Shown: positions 18,450 through 26,038, counted from the stretch's first letter. The stretch: 64,000 bases of DNA from Bacillus sp. FJAT-42315 (GCF_002797375.1 NZ_KZ454941.1:1915291-1979290); one strand, 5' to 3'. Notes: generated from the sequence alone by a model not told the origin. Numbers and translations: made by a program.

Positions 18450-19100
18450 ATGAACAGAAACCGTAAGTATTTGGGGATTGTATTGGCTGTCTCATTAGTG
18501 ACCTTGCCCGTCCATGCGACTTATGCCGATGAAGATGAGTATGAGTATGAGGAGTATGAACATGAAGAGCATGAGTATGAAGAATATGAAGATGATGACG
18601 AGTATGATGACGAGTATGATGACGACTGGTATGAACAGGAAGAAAGAAGGCAACCAGTTATTGAAGAGAGCTGGTATTCATGGTCTAGAGCTTCGGTCGT
18701 TAACTTAGCGAATGAACCGTTGCCATTAACGAAGCAGCAAGAAGTGAAGCTACAGCAACAAAATGAAACAGAAATATCGATTGATGCGATTCCTTATCAA
18801 GGACAATTGCTCGTCCCGTTAAAGCAAGCTGCTCAATATTTGAAGGCTGAAGTATATGAGTATAAGAAAAGCAAGGTGGTCGAAGTAGTAGATGAAGACA
18901 CTCATTTAATTTTTAAAGAGGGTTCAAGAGCCGTTTATGAAAATATGGCTAAAACACCGATGCCAACTGCAGCCTTTAACTTTAATGGAAAGATGTACGT
19001 TCCAGTGAATGTGATTGGCGAGGCGTTAGGATGGGACGTTAGCTGGAGCAATGAAAGAATCTTCATGAAGAAAGGAGAGAGTATCAATGGCGAAAGCTAA
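18450..19100 (+). CDS. Secreted stalk-domain (copper amine oxidase N-terminal-like) protein with acidic tract
   Basis: A 216-residue protein starting at ATG 18450; GGAAGGTGA just before it is the ribosome site, so the in-frame GTG at 18441 is not the start. A signal peptide ends near THATYA. Residues about 25-60 are a run of Asp, Glu, Tyr and His. The C-terminal part has two beta-hairpin repeats (AIPYQGQLLVPLKQAAQYL and NFNGKMYVPVNVIGEALGW), the pattern of the copper amine oxidase N-terminal stalk domain. No catalytic residues are recognisable. It leads the redox gene set; metal binding by the acidic tract is inference. Confidence 0.8.
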   Translation: MNRNRKYLGIVLAVSLVTLPVHATYADEDEYEYEEYEHEEHEYEEYEDDDEYDDEYDDDWYEQEERRQPVIEESWYSWSRASVVNLANEPLPLTKQQEVKLQQQNETEISIDAIPYQGQLLVPLKQAAQYLKAEVYEYKKSKVVEVVDEDTHLIFKEGSRAVYENMAKTPMPTAAFNFNGKMYVPVNVIGEALGWDVSWSNERIFMKKGESINGES

Positions 19101-19383
19101 ATGGTGGAAATGGGCTGTAGGGATTGGCAGCGTGAGTTCTTTAGCGATTTTTTTAAATGCCGTACAAGGAGCAGACGTTCCGAAGGGTGAGGAACAAGAT
19201 TATTCAGCATCGGAAATCAAGTCCCTTGATTCACAAGAAAAAGAAGCAAGAGAAGAGTGGATTTCCACGTTAGATTGGGAAGATGCCAATTGGGATGTAG
19301 ACGCCTCCGCTCATTCGGCGACCTTCACACCAAAAGGAGAAGGCGGAAGAGCCCAGGCGGATCAGCGAACAAGGAGGTCTTGA
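19087..19383 (+). CDS. Small membrane-anchored protein, possible flavinylation substrate
   Basis: A 98-residue protein starting at ATG 19087, inside the end of the preceding gene, after GAAAGGAGAG. Residues 8-28 form one hydrophobic segment after a Lys-rich start, so it is probably anchored with an outside tail. The tail is acidic and contains SATFT at residues 77-81, which resembles the Ser-Gly-Ala-Thr core that ApbE flavinylates (family consensus D-x-x-S/T-G-A-T), but with Ser for Gly and the Asp one place off. The next gene is apbE and its AAGGAGG lies inside this gene's last codons. I do not recognise the family; the flavin idea is inference from motif and position. Confidence 0.65.
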   Translation: MAKAKWWKWAVGIGSVSSLAIFLNAVQGADVPKGEEQDYSASEIKSLDSQEKEAREEWISTLDWEDANWDVDASAHSATFTPKGEGGRAQADQRTRRS

Positions 19384-19385
19384 TA

Positions 19386-20312
19386 ATGAATAGAGAGTGT
19401 TATTCATTTCGAGCGATGAACACAGATGTTCATGTCATCGAAGAATTCTCTTGGCAAGAGGGAAGCAAAGAGAAAATCAAGCGATGGTTTCAAGAGGTAG
19501 AGCAAACGTGTTCACGGTTTCTGCCAGCTAATGAATTAGCTCAATTCAATGAAGCGGAAGTGGGGACCGTTGTGAAAGTAAGTCCATTACTATTTGAAGT
19601 GATCAAACGAGCGATGCATTATTCAATGATCACGAATGGTTACTTTAATCCTTTAGTTGGTAGGATCATGGAAAAAATCGGCTATGATCGCTCATTTGAA
19701 CAAATGGTTGAAATAGAGGAAAGTTACGATCCTGTCATCGAGCAAAGAGAAGTCGCTCCTTTTCAGTTTGACGATGCTAGTTGTATGATCTTGAAGCAAA
19801 CAGAAGAAAAAGTTGATCTTGGTGGATTAGCGAAAGGGTGGGCCGTCGATCGAGGGGCAAGAATTATGAGGCAAGTAGGGGTGGCAGAGGGACAACTCAA
19901 CGCAGGAGGAGACTTGACGATGTGGGGGGATCAAGAGACACTCATCGGCATTGCTCACCCAGAAAAAGAAGCCGTCGATATTGCTCAATTTTATATGAGG
20001 GAAGGCAGTGTAGCGACCTCGAACAAAGTATTTCGATCTTGGAGACAGGGGGCTATTCAAAGGCATCATTTGCTTAACGGTCAGACCGGTTTGCCGGCAA
20101 ACAGTGACATCGTCCAAGCTACTGTTTTCGCCAAAACAACAGCGGAAGCGGAAGTCATCGCTAAGGTGTTATGCATTTTCACGTTTGACAACGCCCTTTC
20201 GTGGATGCTTGATCATTTTCCACACGCCGCTGCGCTCATCATTCATGAAAATGGTCAAGTAAAAGTAAGTCATACAATCAAACATTATACAAAGAAGTTG
20301 ATGCTGTCATGA
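19386..20312 (+). CDS. apbE: FAD:protein FMN transferase (ApbE)
   Basis: A 308-residue ApbE-family protein: FRAMNTDVHV near the N-terminus, VDLGGLAKGWAVDRGA near residue 146, NAGGDLTMWG near residue 175, SVATSNKVFRSW, and HHLLNGQTGLPAN near 225. ApbE moves FMN from FAD onto a Thr of an extracytosolic protein. The start is ATG 19386 after AAGGAGG; a longer frame upstream overlaps the preceding gene and has no support. No signal peptide is seen, as in many Gram-positive ApbE proteins. It overlaps the next membrane gene by 4 nt. Confidence 0.93.
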   Translation: MNRECYSFRAMNTDVHVIEEFSWQEGSKEKIKRWFQEVEQTCSRFLPANELAQFNEAEVGTVVKVSPLLFEVIKRAMHYSMITNGYFNPLVGRIMEKIGYDRSFEQMVEIEESYDPVIEQREVAPFQFDDASCMILKQTEEKVDLGGLAKGWAVDRGARIMRQVGVAEGQLNAGGDLTMWGDQETLIGIAHPEKEAVDIAQFYMREGSVATSNKVFRSWRQGAIQRHHLLNGQTGLPANSDIVQATVFAKTTAEAEVIAKVLCIFTFDNALSWMLDHFPHAAALIIHENGQVKVSHTIKHYTKKLMLS

Positions 20313-20836
20313 ACATGATTTACAGTACGTGGGAGTGGATTCGTGCTTCGGGCATGACCGCTTATTTACTATTATTTATTGCTAACGTAGCAGGCCTGAT
20401 GTTTAAGGGGAATATTTCCTCTAAAAAGGGACGACCGATCTTATTAATAATCCATCAAACAGCTGGTTGGCTCGCGTTACTGCTTTCTGCCTTTCACGCG
20501 GTGATGCTGTTGTTTGATCATTATGTTCCCTATACGATGACGGAACTACTGATTCCTTTTACAGCCGCTAATGAACCACTAGCCTCCGCAGCTGGAACGC
20601 TCGCTTTCTATATCGTAGTGCTCCTCTTTTTTTCTTCTGATGTGATGAAGAAAATAGGAAGGAAATGGTGGAGGGTGATTCATTTTCTTGCTTTACCAGC
20701 TTATGTTTTAGCGCTCATTCATGGGGTGCTGATTGGAACAGATTCGGGGACTATATGGGTGATCGTATTCTATGCGACGACCTTTGCGATCGTTATTGTA
20801 TTATTTTTTGTTCGATTATTGACGGCGAGATCATAA
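20309..20836 (+). CDS. Ferric-reductase-like transmembrane (FRD) haem protein
   Basis: A 175-residue membrane protein with about five hydrophobic segments. Two His pairs lie in adjacent helices: IHQTAGWLALLLSAFH (H-x13-H) and IHFLALPAYVLALIH (H-x12-H). These are the spacings of the bis-His haem b sites of the ferric reductase/YedZ-like domain. It has no FAD/NAD domain, so it would only carry electrons across the membrane. It is coupled to apbE by a 4-nt overlap, which suggests that it feeds the flavinylated partner. Confidence 0.85.
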   Translation: MNMIYSTWEWIRASGMTAYLLLFIANVAGLMFKGNISSKKGRPILLIIHQTAGWLALLLSAFHAVMLLFDHYVPYTMTELLIPFTAANEPLASAAGTLAFYIVVLLFFSSDVMKKIGRKWWRVIHFLALPAYVLALIHGVLIGTDSGTIWVIVFYATTFAIVIVLFFVRLLTARS

Positions 20837-20898
20837 ATCATTTTTTCTTTCTACTTGCTTCTGTGTACAATAATAAGAAAAAGAAAGATGTGAATGAT

Positions 20899-21579
20899 AT
20901 GTATATATTATTGGCAGAAGATGATAAAAAACTAGGGCGTTTAGTAGCACATATGTTAGGGAAAGAAACGCATACTGTTGATTGGGTAACCGATGGAGCG
21001 GCTGCCATTGACTACACATCCTCGATTGATTACGATCTTGTGATTTTGGACTGGATGATGCCTGAAATGAGCGGAATTGATGTGTGTAAGCAGTTAAGAG
21101 CTACTAATTTTCAAGGGTTAATTATGATGCTAACGGCGAAAGATGATGTACTTGATCGAGTCGAGGGGTTAGATGCCGGAGCGGATGATTACATCGTCAA
21201 GCCATTTGAATTTGACGAACTGTTAGCGAGAGTGCGAGCACTCGGAAGACGATCGAAGCTATCTTTTATGGATAACGTGATCCAAGTAGGAGATCTTACA
21301 TTAGACCAAACGAATCATAAAGTTTGTCGTCAAGGAAAAGAAATTCAATTAACGCCAAAAGAGTATCAGTTATTACAATTGTTAATGACAAATGAGGAAC
21401 AAGTGTTACCTCGGGAAGTGCTTCTTGATAAAATCTGGGGCATTGACGCTGATGTGTCCGCTAATAATTTGGATGCTCTCGTGCGACTAGTGAGAAAGAA
21501 AGTGGAAGATCCGAACGGTGAACGGTTGATTCATAGCATTCGAGGGATTGGCTATAAATTGGTGAGATTGGATGTTTAA
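20899..21579 (+). CDS. OmpR-family response regulator
   Basis: A 226-residue protein with a receiver domain (acidic pair at E7-D8-D9, phospho-acceptor Asp51 in VILDWMMPE, Thr79, Lys101 in VKPFEF) and a C-terminal winged helix (LTPKEYQLLQLL; SIRGIGYKL). I start it at ATG 20899, which opens the receiver fold; a GTG at 20890 is also in frame. It overlaps the sensor kinase gene by 8 nt. It probably controls the surrounding redox genes, but no operator was identified. Confidence 0.93.
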   Translation: MYILLAEDDKKLGRLVAHMLGKETHTVDWVTDGAAAIDYTSSIDYDLVILDWMMPEMSGIDVCKQLRATNFQGLIMMLTAKDDVLDRVEGLDAGADDYIVKPFEFDELLARVRALGRRSKLSFMDNVIQVGDLTLDQTNHKVCRQGKEIQLTPKEYQLLQLLMTNEEQVLPREVLLDKIWGIDADVSANNLDALVRLVRKKVEDPNGERLIHSIRGIGYKLVRLDV

Positions 21580-22867
21580 TCGGACAAGAAAGCGTTTAAC
21601 CGTTTTATTTACTGGACTGATGATGATGTTTCTGCTCGTTTTCATTGTGATTACATACACGCTATTATCCTCCTCGATTTTTCAAGATCAACGAGAAGCG
21701 GTCATTCGGCTTGTACACGAGGAACGGGCAGAACATGGAAGGGATTTGTTGAGAGGACATGTAGACAAGGACAAGAAAGAAGAAGATGAGCATGAACATG
21801 ACTATTCTGACGTGCAAACCTTTTATTATATCGTCTCGAAAGATGGTCAACTTTTGGATGCTGAAGAAGGGCTCCCTTATGTCACGTCTATTGTATTGGA
21901 AAAGTTGAAAAGATGGCATCCGGATGAGCTAGAAGTTCATCGGGAAACGATTATCGATCAAAATGGAGTCGAGAAAAAGATCTTATTTGCGGCCGAGCCT
22001 GTGCTAAGAGAAGGGGAATACGTCGGTACTGTGATTGCTGGTACTAATGTGACAGCACAGCAAAATGTATTGGATAAACTAGTCCTGGTCTTAATGAGTT
22101 TAGTCGTTCTATTTCTGCTCTTATCTTTATGGTTAGGCTACTTTATGGCTGGAAAAGCAATGGTGCCGATATCACGTTCGTTTCAACGTCAAAAAGAATT
22201 TGTTAGTGATGCTTCTCATGAATTGCGGACGCCACTGGCGATCATGCAATCTTCTTTAGAAGTGATTGAAGCGGAAGATCAACAACATTTATCTACTTTC
22301 TCACAACAAATTATGCAAGACATGAAAGAGGAAGTGAAACGAATGACGAGGCTCGTGTCTGATTTATTAACGATGGCCCGTTCGGATTCAGGCAAGAGCG
22401 AATTTTATCCTACGGTATTTGATTTAAAGGAAGTACTTGAACAGCTTGTTCGTTCGTTTCTTCCGCTGGCCAATCAAATGGGCATTTCGATAGAATACTC
22501 GATTTGTTCCCCCATTTCGATGACGGCAGATAAAGAACGAATCACTCAACTGCTATACATTTTGATCGATAACGCGATTAAATATAATCAACCGGGCGGG
22601 AAAGTTTTTCTAACCGTTCGTCGTGAAGGAAAAGATGTTGACATCCTTGTTGAAGATACTGGGATTGGGATTCCTAGTGATCAGCTGTCGCGTATTTTTG
22701 ATCGCTTTTACCGGGTGGATAAAGCAAGGTCGAGAGAATTGGGCAGCAACGGTATCGGTTTATCGATTGCCAAATGGATTGTGGAATCACACGGGGGAAA
22801 AATTGACGTTTCGAGTGCAGTAGGAAAAGGCACGACTTTTCATCTACAAATACCAATCAAAGAATAA
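21572..22867 (+). CDS. Membrane sensor histidine kinase
   Basis: A 431-residue HisKA kinase: transmembrane segments near residues 10-33 and 168-192, an outside sensor loop between them, the phospho-acceptor His216 in DASHELRTPL, and the ATPase N, G1 and G2 boxes (DNAIKYNQPGG, VEDTGIGIP, NGIGLSIA). The sensor loop carries an acidic/His tract (residues about 66-79), similar in composition to those of the stalk-domain protein and the second haem protein. A metal signal is therefore possible; this is inference. Confidence 0.93.
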   Translation: MFNRTRKRLTVLFTGLMMMFLLVFIVITYTLLSSSIFQDQREAVIRLVHEERAEHGRDLLRGHVDKDKKEEDEHEHDYSDVQTFYYIVSKDGQLLDAEEGLPYVTSIVLEKLKRWHPDELEVHRETIIDQNGVEKKILFAAEPVLREGEYVGTVIAGTNVTAQQNVLDKLVLVLMSLVVLFLLLSLWLGYFMAGKAMVPISRSFQRQKEFVSDASHELRTPLAIMQSSLEVIEAEDQQHLSTFSQQIMQDMKEEVKRMTRLVSDLLTMARSDSGKSEFYPTVFDLKEVLEQLVRSFLPLANQMGISIEYSICSPISMTADKERITQLLYILIDNAIKYNQPGGKVFLTVRREGKDVDILVEDTGIGIPSDQLSRIFDRFYRVDKARSRELGSNGIGLSIAKWIVESHGGKIDVSSAVGKGTTFHLQIPIKE

Positions 22868-22880
22868 CGGAGTGAAGATC

Positions 22881-23426
22881 ATGTGGATAAAGAAAATAGT
22901 TATAATGATAGCAGCTACCTTAATGTTACTTTTTATTAGTTCTCCGGGCTTCATTAATATTGCTCATGCAGATGAACATGAACATTATGGTGAAAGTCAT
23001 GAGGATGGAGAAAATGAAGTGCTGAAAGAAGGAGGCGAATTGATTGGATGGGCAGGAATAGCTGGTTTTGGACTAGCAGCCACCCTCTTTCCTTTAAGAA
23101 AGCTAATTAAACCAGTGAAAAAACGTTGGCCGGACAAAGCAGCCCATACAGCGAAAGCCGCTCGATTATCTGGGAAATGGCATATGTCGGTCGGGGTTCT
23201 GACATTATTAATGGCATCTATTCATGGGATTGTCATGTTTTTGGCTGAACGAGAATTAGAACTGAGGGAATATATGGGGATCGGTGCGACAGCGCTCATG
23301 GCGGTTGCCGCCGTCATCGGTTATATTCTATCAGCTAATAAAAGATCAAAAGGCATTCGATTCACTCATATGGGCGTGCTTGGATTAGCCGCTGTTCTGA
23401 CATTGATCCATCTCGCTCTTTCATAA
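22881..23426 (+). CDS. Membrane protein with bis-histidine helix pairs (FRD/cytochrome b-like) and acidic/His outside segment
   Basis: A 181-residue protein from ATG 22881 (GGAGTG before it; the in-frame GTG at 22872 is part of that site). A signal peptide ends near IAHA and is followed by an Asp/Glu/His-rich stretch. Four hydrophobic helices follow. Two of them have histidines 14 apart: WHMSVGVLTLLMASIH and THMGVLGLAAVLTLIH, fitting two membrane haems. It is downstream of the kinase by 13 nt. Together with the gene at 20309 it gives this locus two haem-type membrane electron carriers. The family name is uncertain. Confidence 0.75.
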   Translation: MWIKKIVIMIAATLMLLFISSPGFINIAHADEHEHYGESHEDGENEVLKEGGELIGWAGIAGFGLAATLFPLRKLIKPVKKRWPDKAAHTAKAARLSGKWHMSVGVLTLLMASIHGIVMFLAERELELREYMGIGATALMAVAAVIGYILSANKRSKGIRFTHMGVLGLAAVLTLIHLALS

Positions 23427-23428
23427 AT

Positions 23429-23497
23429 ATGGGGCCAGCCCAAAAAGTGAAAAAACTAAAACCCAAGAATGCTGTTCAATCAACGCTCTTAGGTTTT
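23429..23497 (+). mobile_element. Possible insertion-sequence end remnant with terminator-like hairpin
   Basis: GGGGCCAGCCC followed by AAAAAGTGA resembles the terminal repeat of IS1182-type elements, and an imperfect hairpin (AAAACCCAAGA at 23458-23468 with TCTTAGGTTTT at 23487-23497) follows. No transposase frame is left. It may now act as a terminator for the convergent genes. The assignment rests on resemblance only. Confidence 0.3.
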
Positions 23498-23547
23498 AAA
23501 TTTGGATGCTTATTAGTCAAAATCGGACTTTTGGACAGCTTCATTGT

Positions 23548-24105
23548 TTATAGTGGGTTTTCGCCAAAACGCTCCCAAAGTTTGGGGAATTTCGGAGCCA
23601 AGTCTTCTTCGTCCTCCCAATCAAACGTAATATTAGATGTATGATCACAATTACTGCCTTTTTCTTTCATTTTTGCTAAAAACGCCTCGTAAAGCTCATC
23701 ATTCCATTCCGCTTCTCCCGTATGATGAATAGAAAAAGCATCAAAGCCAAGCTCTAAAAATTCTTCTAATTGAGGCAGACCTTCTTCGCTAAGGGTCTCC
23801 TCATTGATGTAATCACTTAAAAATTCAGGATTTTTTAAAGTCTGAGTGTATGTCTTTTCACCTTGCGAAATGAGCCACCCTAAGAAATAATCAAAGCAAT
23901 CATCAGAACAGCCGCCCATTATGATATAAGCTGCTCCCCACAAGTCTGATGTGTAAGCTTCTTTCATTAGGTTGGTCAGGTGAATTTCAAAGTCGATACT
24001 TTCTTCGAGGTTTTGTTCGGATAGAAACTCTTCTATCCACTCTATTTTTTCCTCTTGATGCTTATTTGCTTCTTCAATCAAATGCCAGAATGCTTCTTTA
24101 TTCAT
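23548..24105 (-). CDS. DUF4240 domain protein
   Basis: A 185-residue acidic protein beginning MNKEAFWHLIEEANK, with WGAAYIIMGGCSDDCFDYFLGWLISQG in the middle (shown as two motifs, GGCSDDCFDYF and LGWLISQG) and a C-terminal WERFG. This pattern fits DUF4240, found near WGR-type and other immunity-like genes in Bacillus. No function is known; no membrane segment. AAGGAGA lies 8 nt before the start. A WGR-domain gene elsewhere in the window (59860) has a related flavour but is not adjacent. Confidence 0.8.
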   Translation of the reverse strand: MNKEAFWHLIEEANKHQEEKIEWIEEFLSEQNLEESIDFEIHLTNLMKEAYTSDLWGAAYIIMGGCSDDCFDYFLGWLISQGEKTYTQTLKNPEFLSDYINEETLSEEGLPQLEEFLELGFDAFSIHHTGEAEWNDELYEAFLAKMKEKGSNCDHTSNITFDWEDEEDLAPKFPKLWERFGENPL

Positions 24106-24254
24106 CCATTGGTCTCCTTATAATAAGATGTGTTTAAATTTCATTATATTCTCTTTTCATTATAGTGGCAAAAGAAGAGAGTATGTAAAAGTTTTAGATG
24201 AAGTTGAAAAATAGAATAATTAACCGCTAATAAGAAATAATAAAGTGAAACTTC

Positions 24255-24396
24255 AATCCGTGGGGGTTTTCTTCATCCCCCACGGATTGTTAGTTGAACG
24301 GATCGGGCGTTTACGGGCTGTTGATCTCCCACCTACATGTCTGCGCTTCTTCTGCCGGGTTGAGGTGGGAGTCTTACAGCCCGTTAATGCGGGATA
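24255..24396. repeat. Two-hairpin structured intergenic element, candidate non-autonomous IS200/IS605-type end
   Basis: Between two genes lie two strong stem-loops. The first is a perfect 12-bp stem (24255-24266 with 24277-24288; AATCCGTGGGGG) with a 10-nt loop and no T-run. The second is a nested structure: outer ACGGGCTG/CAGCCCGT (24313-24320, 24377-24384) and inner CTCCCACCT/AGGTGGGAG (24326-24334, 24363-24371) around a 28-nt loop. No reading frame is inside. The style is that of palindrome-associated ends of IS200/IS605 elements or a TnpB guide-RNA scaffold; this identity is inference. The remaining part of the 24106-24428 gap shows nothing else. Confidence 0.5.
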
Positions 24397-24428
24397 AAAG
24401 TTGATTATTCGAAAGGAAGGGATGCAAG

Positions 24429-25055
24429 ATGTCTTTGGAATGGTTTGACCGAGTTAGTGAAGAATTGCAGGAACATTTAGAGGCGATCTGTGAAAAATAT
24501 GATCAAATTGGCCATATGACAGTAGATCGAGCATCTAAGCATCCTAAAATAGAGTTTTTTGTCGAAACGGATGAAAATGAAGGAGAATATTTCTGTTCTT
24601 TATTTTTCGATCCGTACAATGAAGAATTTTATGTAAAAACGTTTGAGTTGGATGTCGATTATATGTCTAAAACGATCTTGCCGGATATGGAAGATATCGT
24701 TGATGAGGTACATGAAAGCTTCCATGAATTTATTGAAGGAATCGACGATCACTCTTTTGTGATGGATGATTTCCAACCTGATGATGACGACTATGAGAAA
24801 ATAGACGTGGAATGGACAACACCAGAAGTGACGGCCTATGCCTATCAGGATGAATTGGAAGTTACCTATCAATTCGGTGTCGTTCAGGAAACTGGAGATG
24901 GGGTATTGAGGCGAACGAATCGTATTCAAACGGCTGACGAAGAGTTGCTAGAAGATGTTACGAATTTTGTCTTTAGTAAAGAGGAAGCCAATACGATTAT
25001 AGCGATGATTGCTAGTCATGTTGACCAATTAAGTGAATTTGATTTTGTAGAATAG
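24429..25055 (+). CDS. Hypothetical acidic cytosolic protein
   Basis: A 208-residue protein with very many Asp and Glu residues and no membrane segment or signal. An N-terminal amphipathic helix region (WFDRVSEELQEHLEAICEKY) precedes mixed beta segments. I do not recognise the family. It starts at ATG 24429 behind AAGGAAGGG, and lies alone, directly downstream of the two-hairpin element and ending before a terminator shared with the next, convergent gene. Codon use looks like that of its neighbours. Confidence 0.7.
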   Translation: MSLEWFDRVSEELQEHLEAICEKYDQIGHMTVDRASKHPKIEFFVETDENEGEYFCSLFFDPYNEEFYVKTFELDVDYMSKTILPDMEDIVDEVHESFHEFIEGIDDHSFVMDDFQPDDDDYEKIDVEWTTPEVTAYAYQDELEVTYQFGVVQETGDGVLRRTNRIQTADEELLEDVTNFVFSKEEANTIIAMIASHVDQLSEFDFVE

Positions 25056-25088
25056 GAAGAGAGAGGTCATTGGCTAGTTTTGCAAGGA

Positions 25089-25120
25089 GGCGAACAAGGA
25101 TTTATCCCTGTTCGCTTTTT
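25089..25120. terminator. Bidirectional terminator
   Basis: GCGAACA (25090-25096) pairs with TGTTCGC (25109-25115), with GG/CC inside, followed by five Ts. It lies between convergent genes. Confidence 0.8.
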
Positions 25121-25838
25121 AAATGATTTGATCATTCGTTTTCGTTAAATCCCAAGAGGTGATCATCGCAATGGGAAGTTCTTCTGACGTACCATTTGGG
25201 GTAATAAGAATGGCTTCGAGTTTTTTATTACTCTGTTGATAGCCTTCAAATAAGTACTCTACGTCAAAAACATTAGCCTCTTTCTTTATAAAAGCTAATG
25301 TAGATGTACTTTGTTCAGGAAGAAGATCTTGAACAGTCACTTCAAATAGGTTGGTGGAGCCATCTATTTGTTGATGGGCCATCCATTTTAGAATGTCTTT
25401 TCCAGTAAGAAGCCCTTTGCAGACACCTTTAGTAAATACGGGGTATTCGGAATAGGAGAACTGCTTCATCATTTGCAATACTTCAGCTAAAGGAGTATGG
25501 AGTTCTACCATACATACAGGTTTAGAAGCAATGGAAAGCGCGTCTGCTGGTTTGGAGATCAGCGCATCAATTTGTTCTATTCGTTTGACTATTTCCTCAT
25601 GTGGCTCAGCAATATAAGAATGAGTATCCGTTTTCTGATGGACAATCGCATTCCTTAGCTTAGCAAATTGCTTTAATTCATCTAAATGTGTACGGACGGA
25701 TGCATGTTGTTGCGCGCAAGTATGAAGTATTTCAATAAAGGAATGTTGGGCCTGTTTGGGAGCAAGTTGTTTTAACTGCTGATGAATCCGGTTAAAAGCT
25801 ACTTCGAATCGTAAAGACCTCTCATTTTTTTCTATCAT
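25119..25838 (-). CDS. HEPN-like domain fused to a CBS-domain pair
   Basis: A 239-residue cytosolic protein. Residues 1 to about 95 are helical and contain LRNAIVH, with R62 and H67 forming the R-x4-H signature of HEPN RNase-type domains. Residues about 97-235 carry two CBS repeats: VELHTPLAEVLQMM ... YPVFTKGVCKGLLTGKDIL, and TSTLAFIKKEANVFDVEYLF ... PIAMITSWDL. CBS pairs bind adenine nucleotides. The domain order suggests a nucleotide-sensed RNA-binding or RNase protein, but this is inference; a plain regulatory CBS protein is the alternative. AGGAGAG-type site before ATG 25838. Confidence 0.7.
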   Translation of the reverse strand: MIEKNERSLRFEVAFNRIHQQLKQLAPKQAQHSFIEILHTCAQQHASVRTHLDELKQFAKLRNAIVHQKTDTHSYIAEPHEEIVKRIEQIDALISKPADALSIASKPVCMVELHTPLAEVLQMMKQFSYSEYPVFTKGVCKGLLTGKDILKWMAHQQIDGSTNLFEVTVQDLLPEQSTSTLAFIKKEANVFDVEYLFEGYQQSNKKLEAILITPNGTSEELPIAMITSWDLTKTNDQII

Positions 25839-25996
25839 TCATCTGTCTCTCCTCTTTTCTTGAATGTGCTTTTGATTAAGTTTGTCCTATTTATTCATTG
25901 TTTATTTCAGAAATGAATTAGAAAGTCTCCGAACAGCTCGTTAAAAAACATGTGAATGATAAAAAATGATAAAAAACATAAAGAAAATTGATTTTT

Positions 25997-26004
25997 TTGT
26001 CGAA
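25997..26004 (+). promoter_or_regulatory. Possible Spo0A box
   Basis: TTGTCGAA matches the core of the Spo0A binding site. It lies 164 bp upstream of the XRE-PAS gene, in a 329-nt gap (25839-26167) that otherwise holds only the inverted repeat listed next and AT-rich sequence. A single 8-bp match may be chance. Confidence 0.3.
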
Positions 26005-26038
26005 ACAAGGGAAAATAATAAACAATCAAACCTTTAAA

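Noticed and set aside
19257-19385. Longer N-terminus for ApbE starting at 19257
   Set aside because: It overlaps the small anchored protein gene in another frame, is Arg-rich and unlike ApbE; the AAGGAGG before 19386 decides the start.
20665-20898. Longer N-terminus for the response regulator
   Set aside because: It would overlap the haem protein gene and add a Cys/Phe-rich lead foreign to receiver domains.
23429-23644. Plus-strand frame after the second haem protein gene
   Set aside because: It has no ribosome site, partly overlaps the DUF4240 gene and spans a hairpin; composition is not gene-like.
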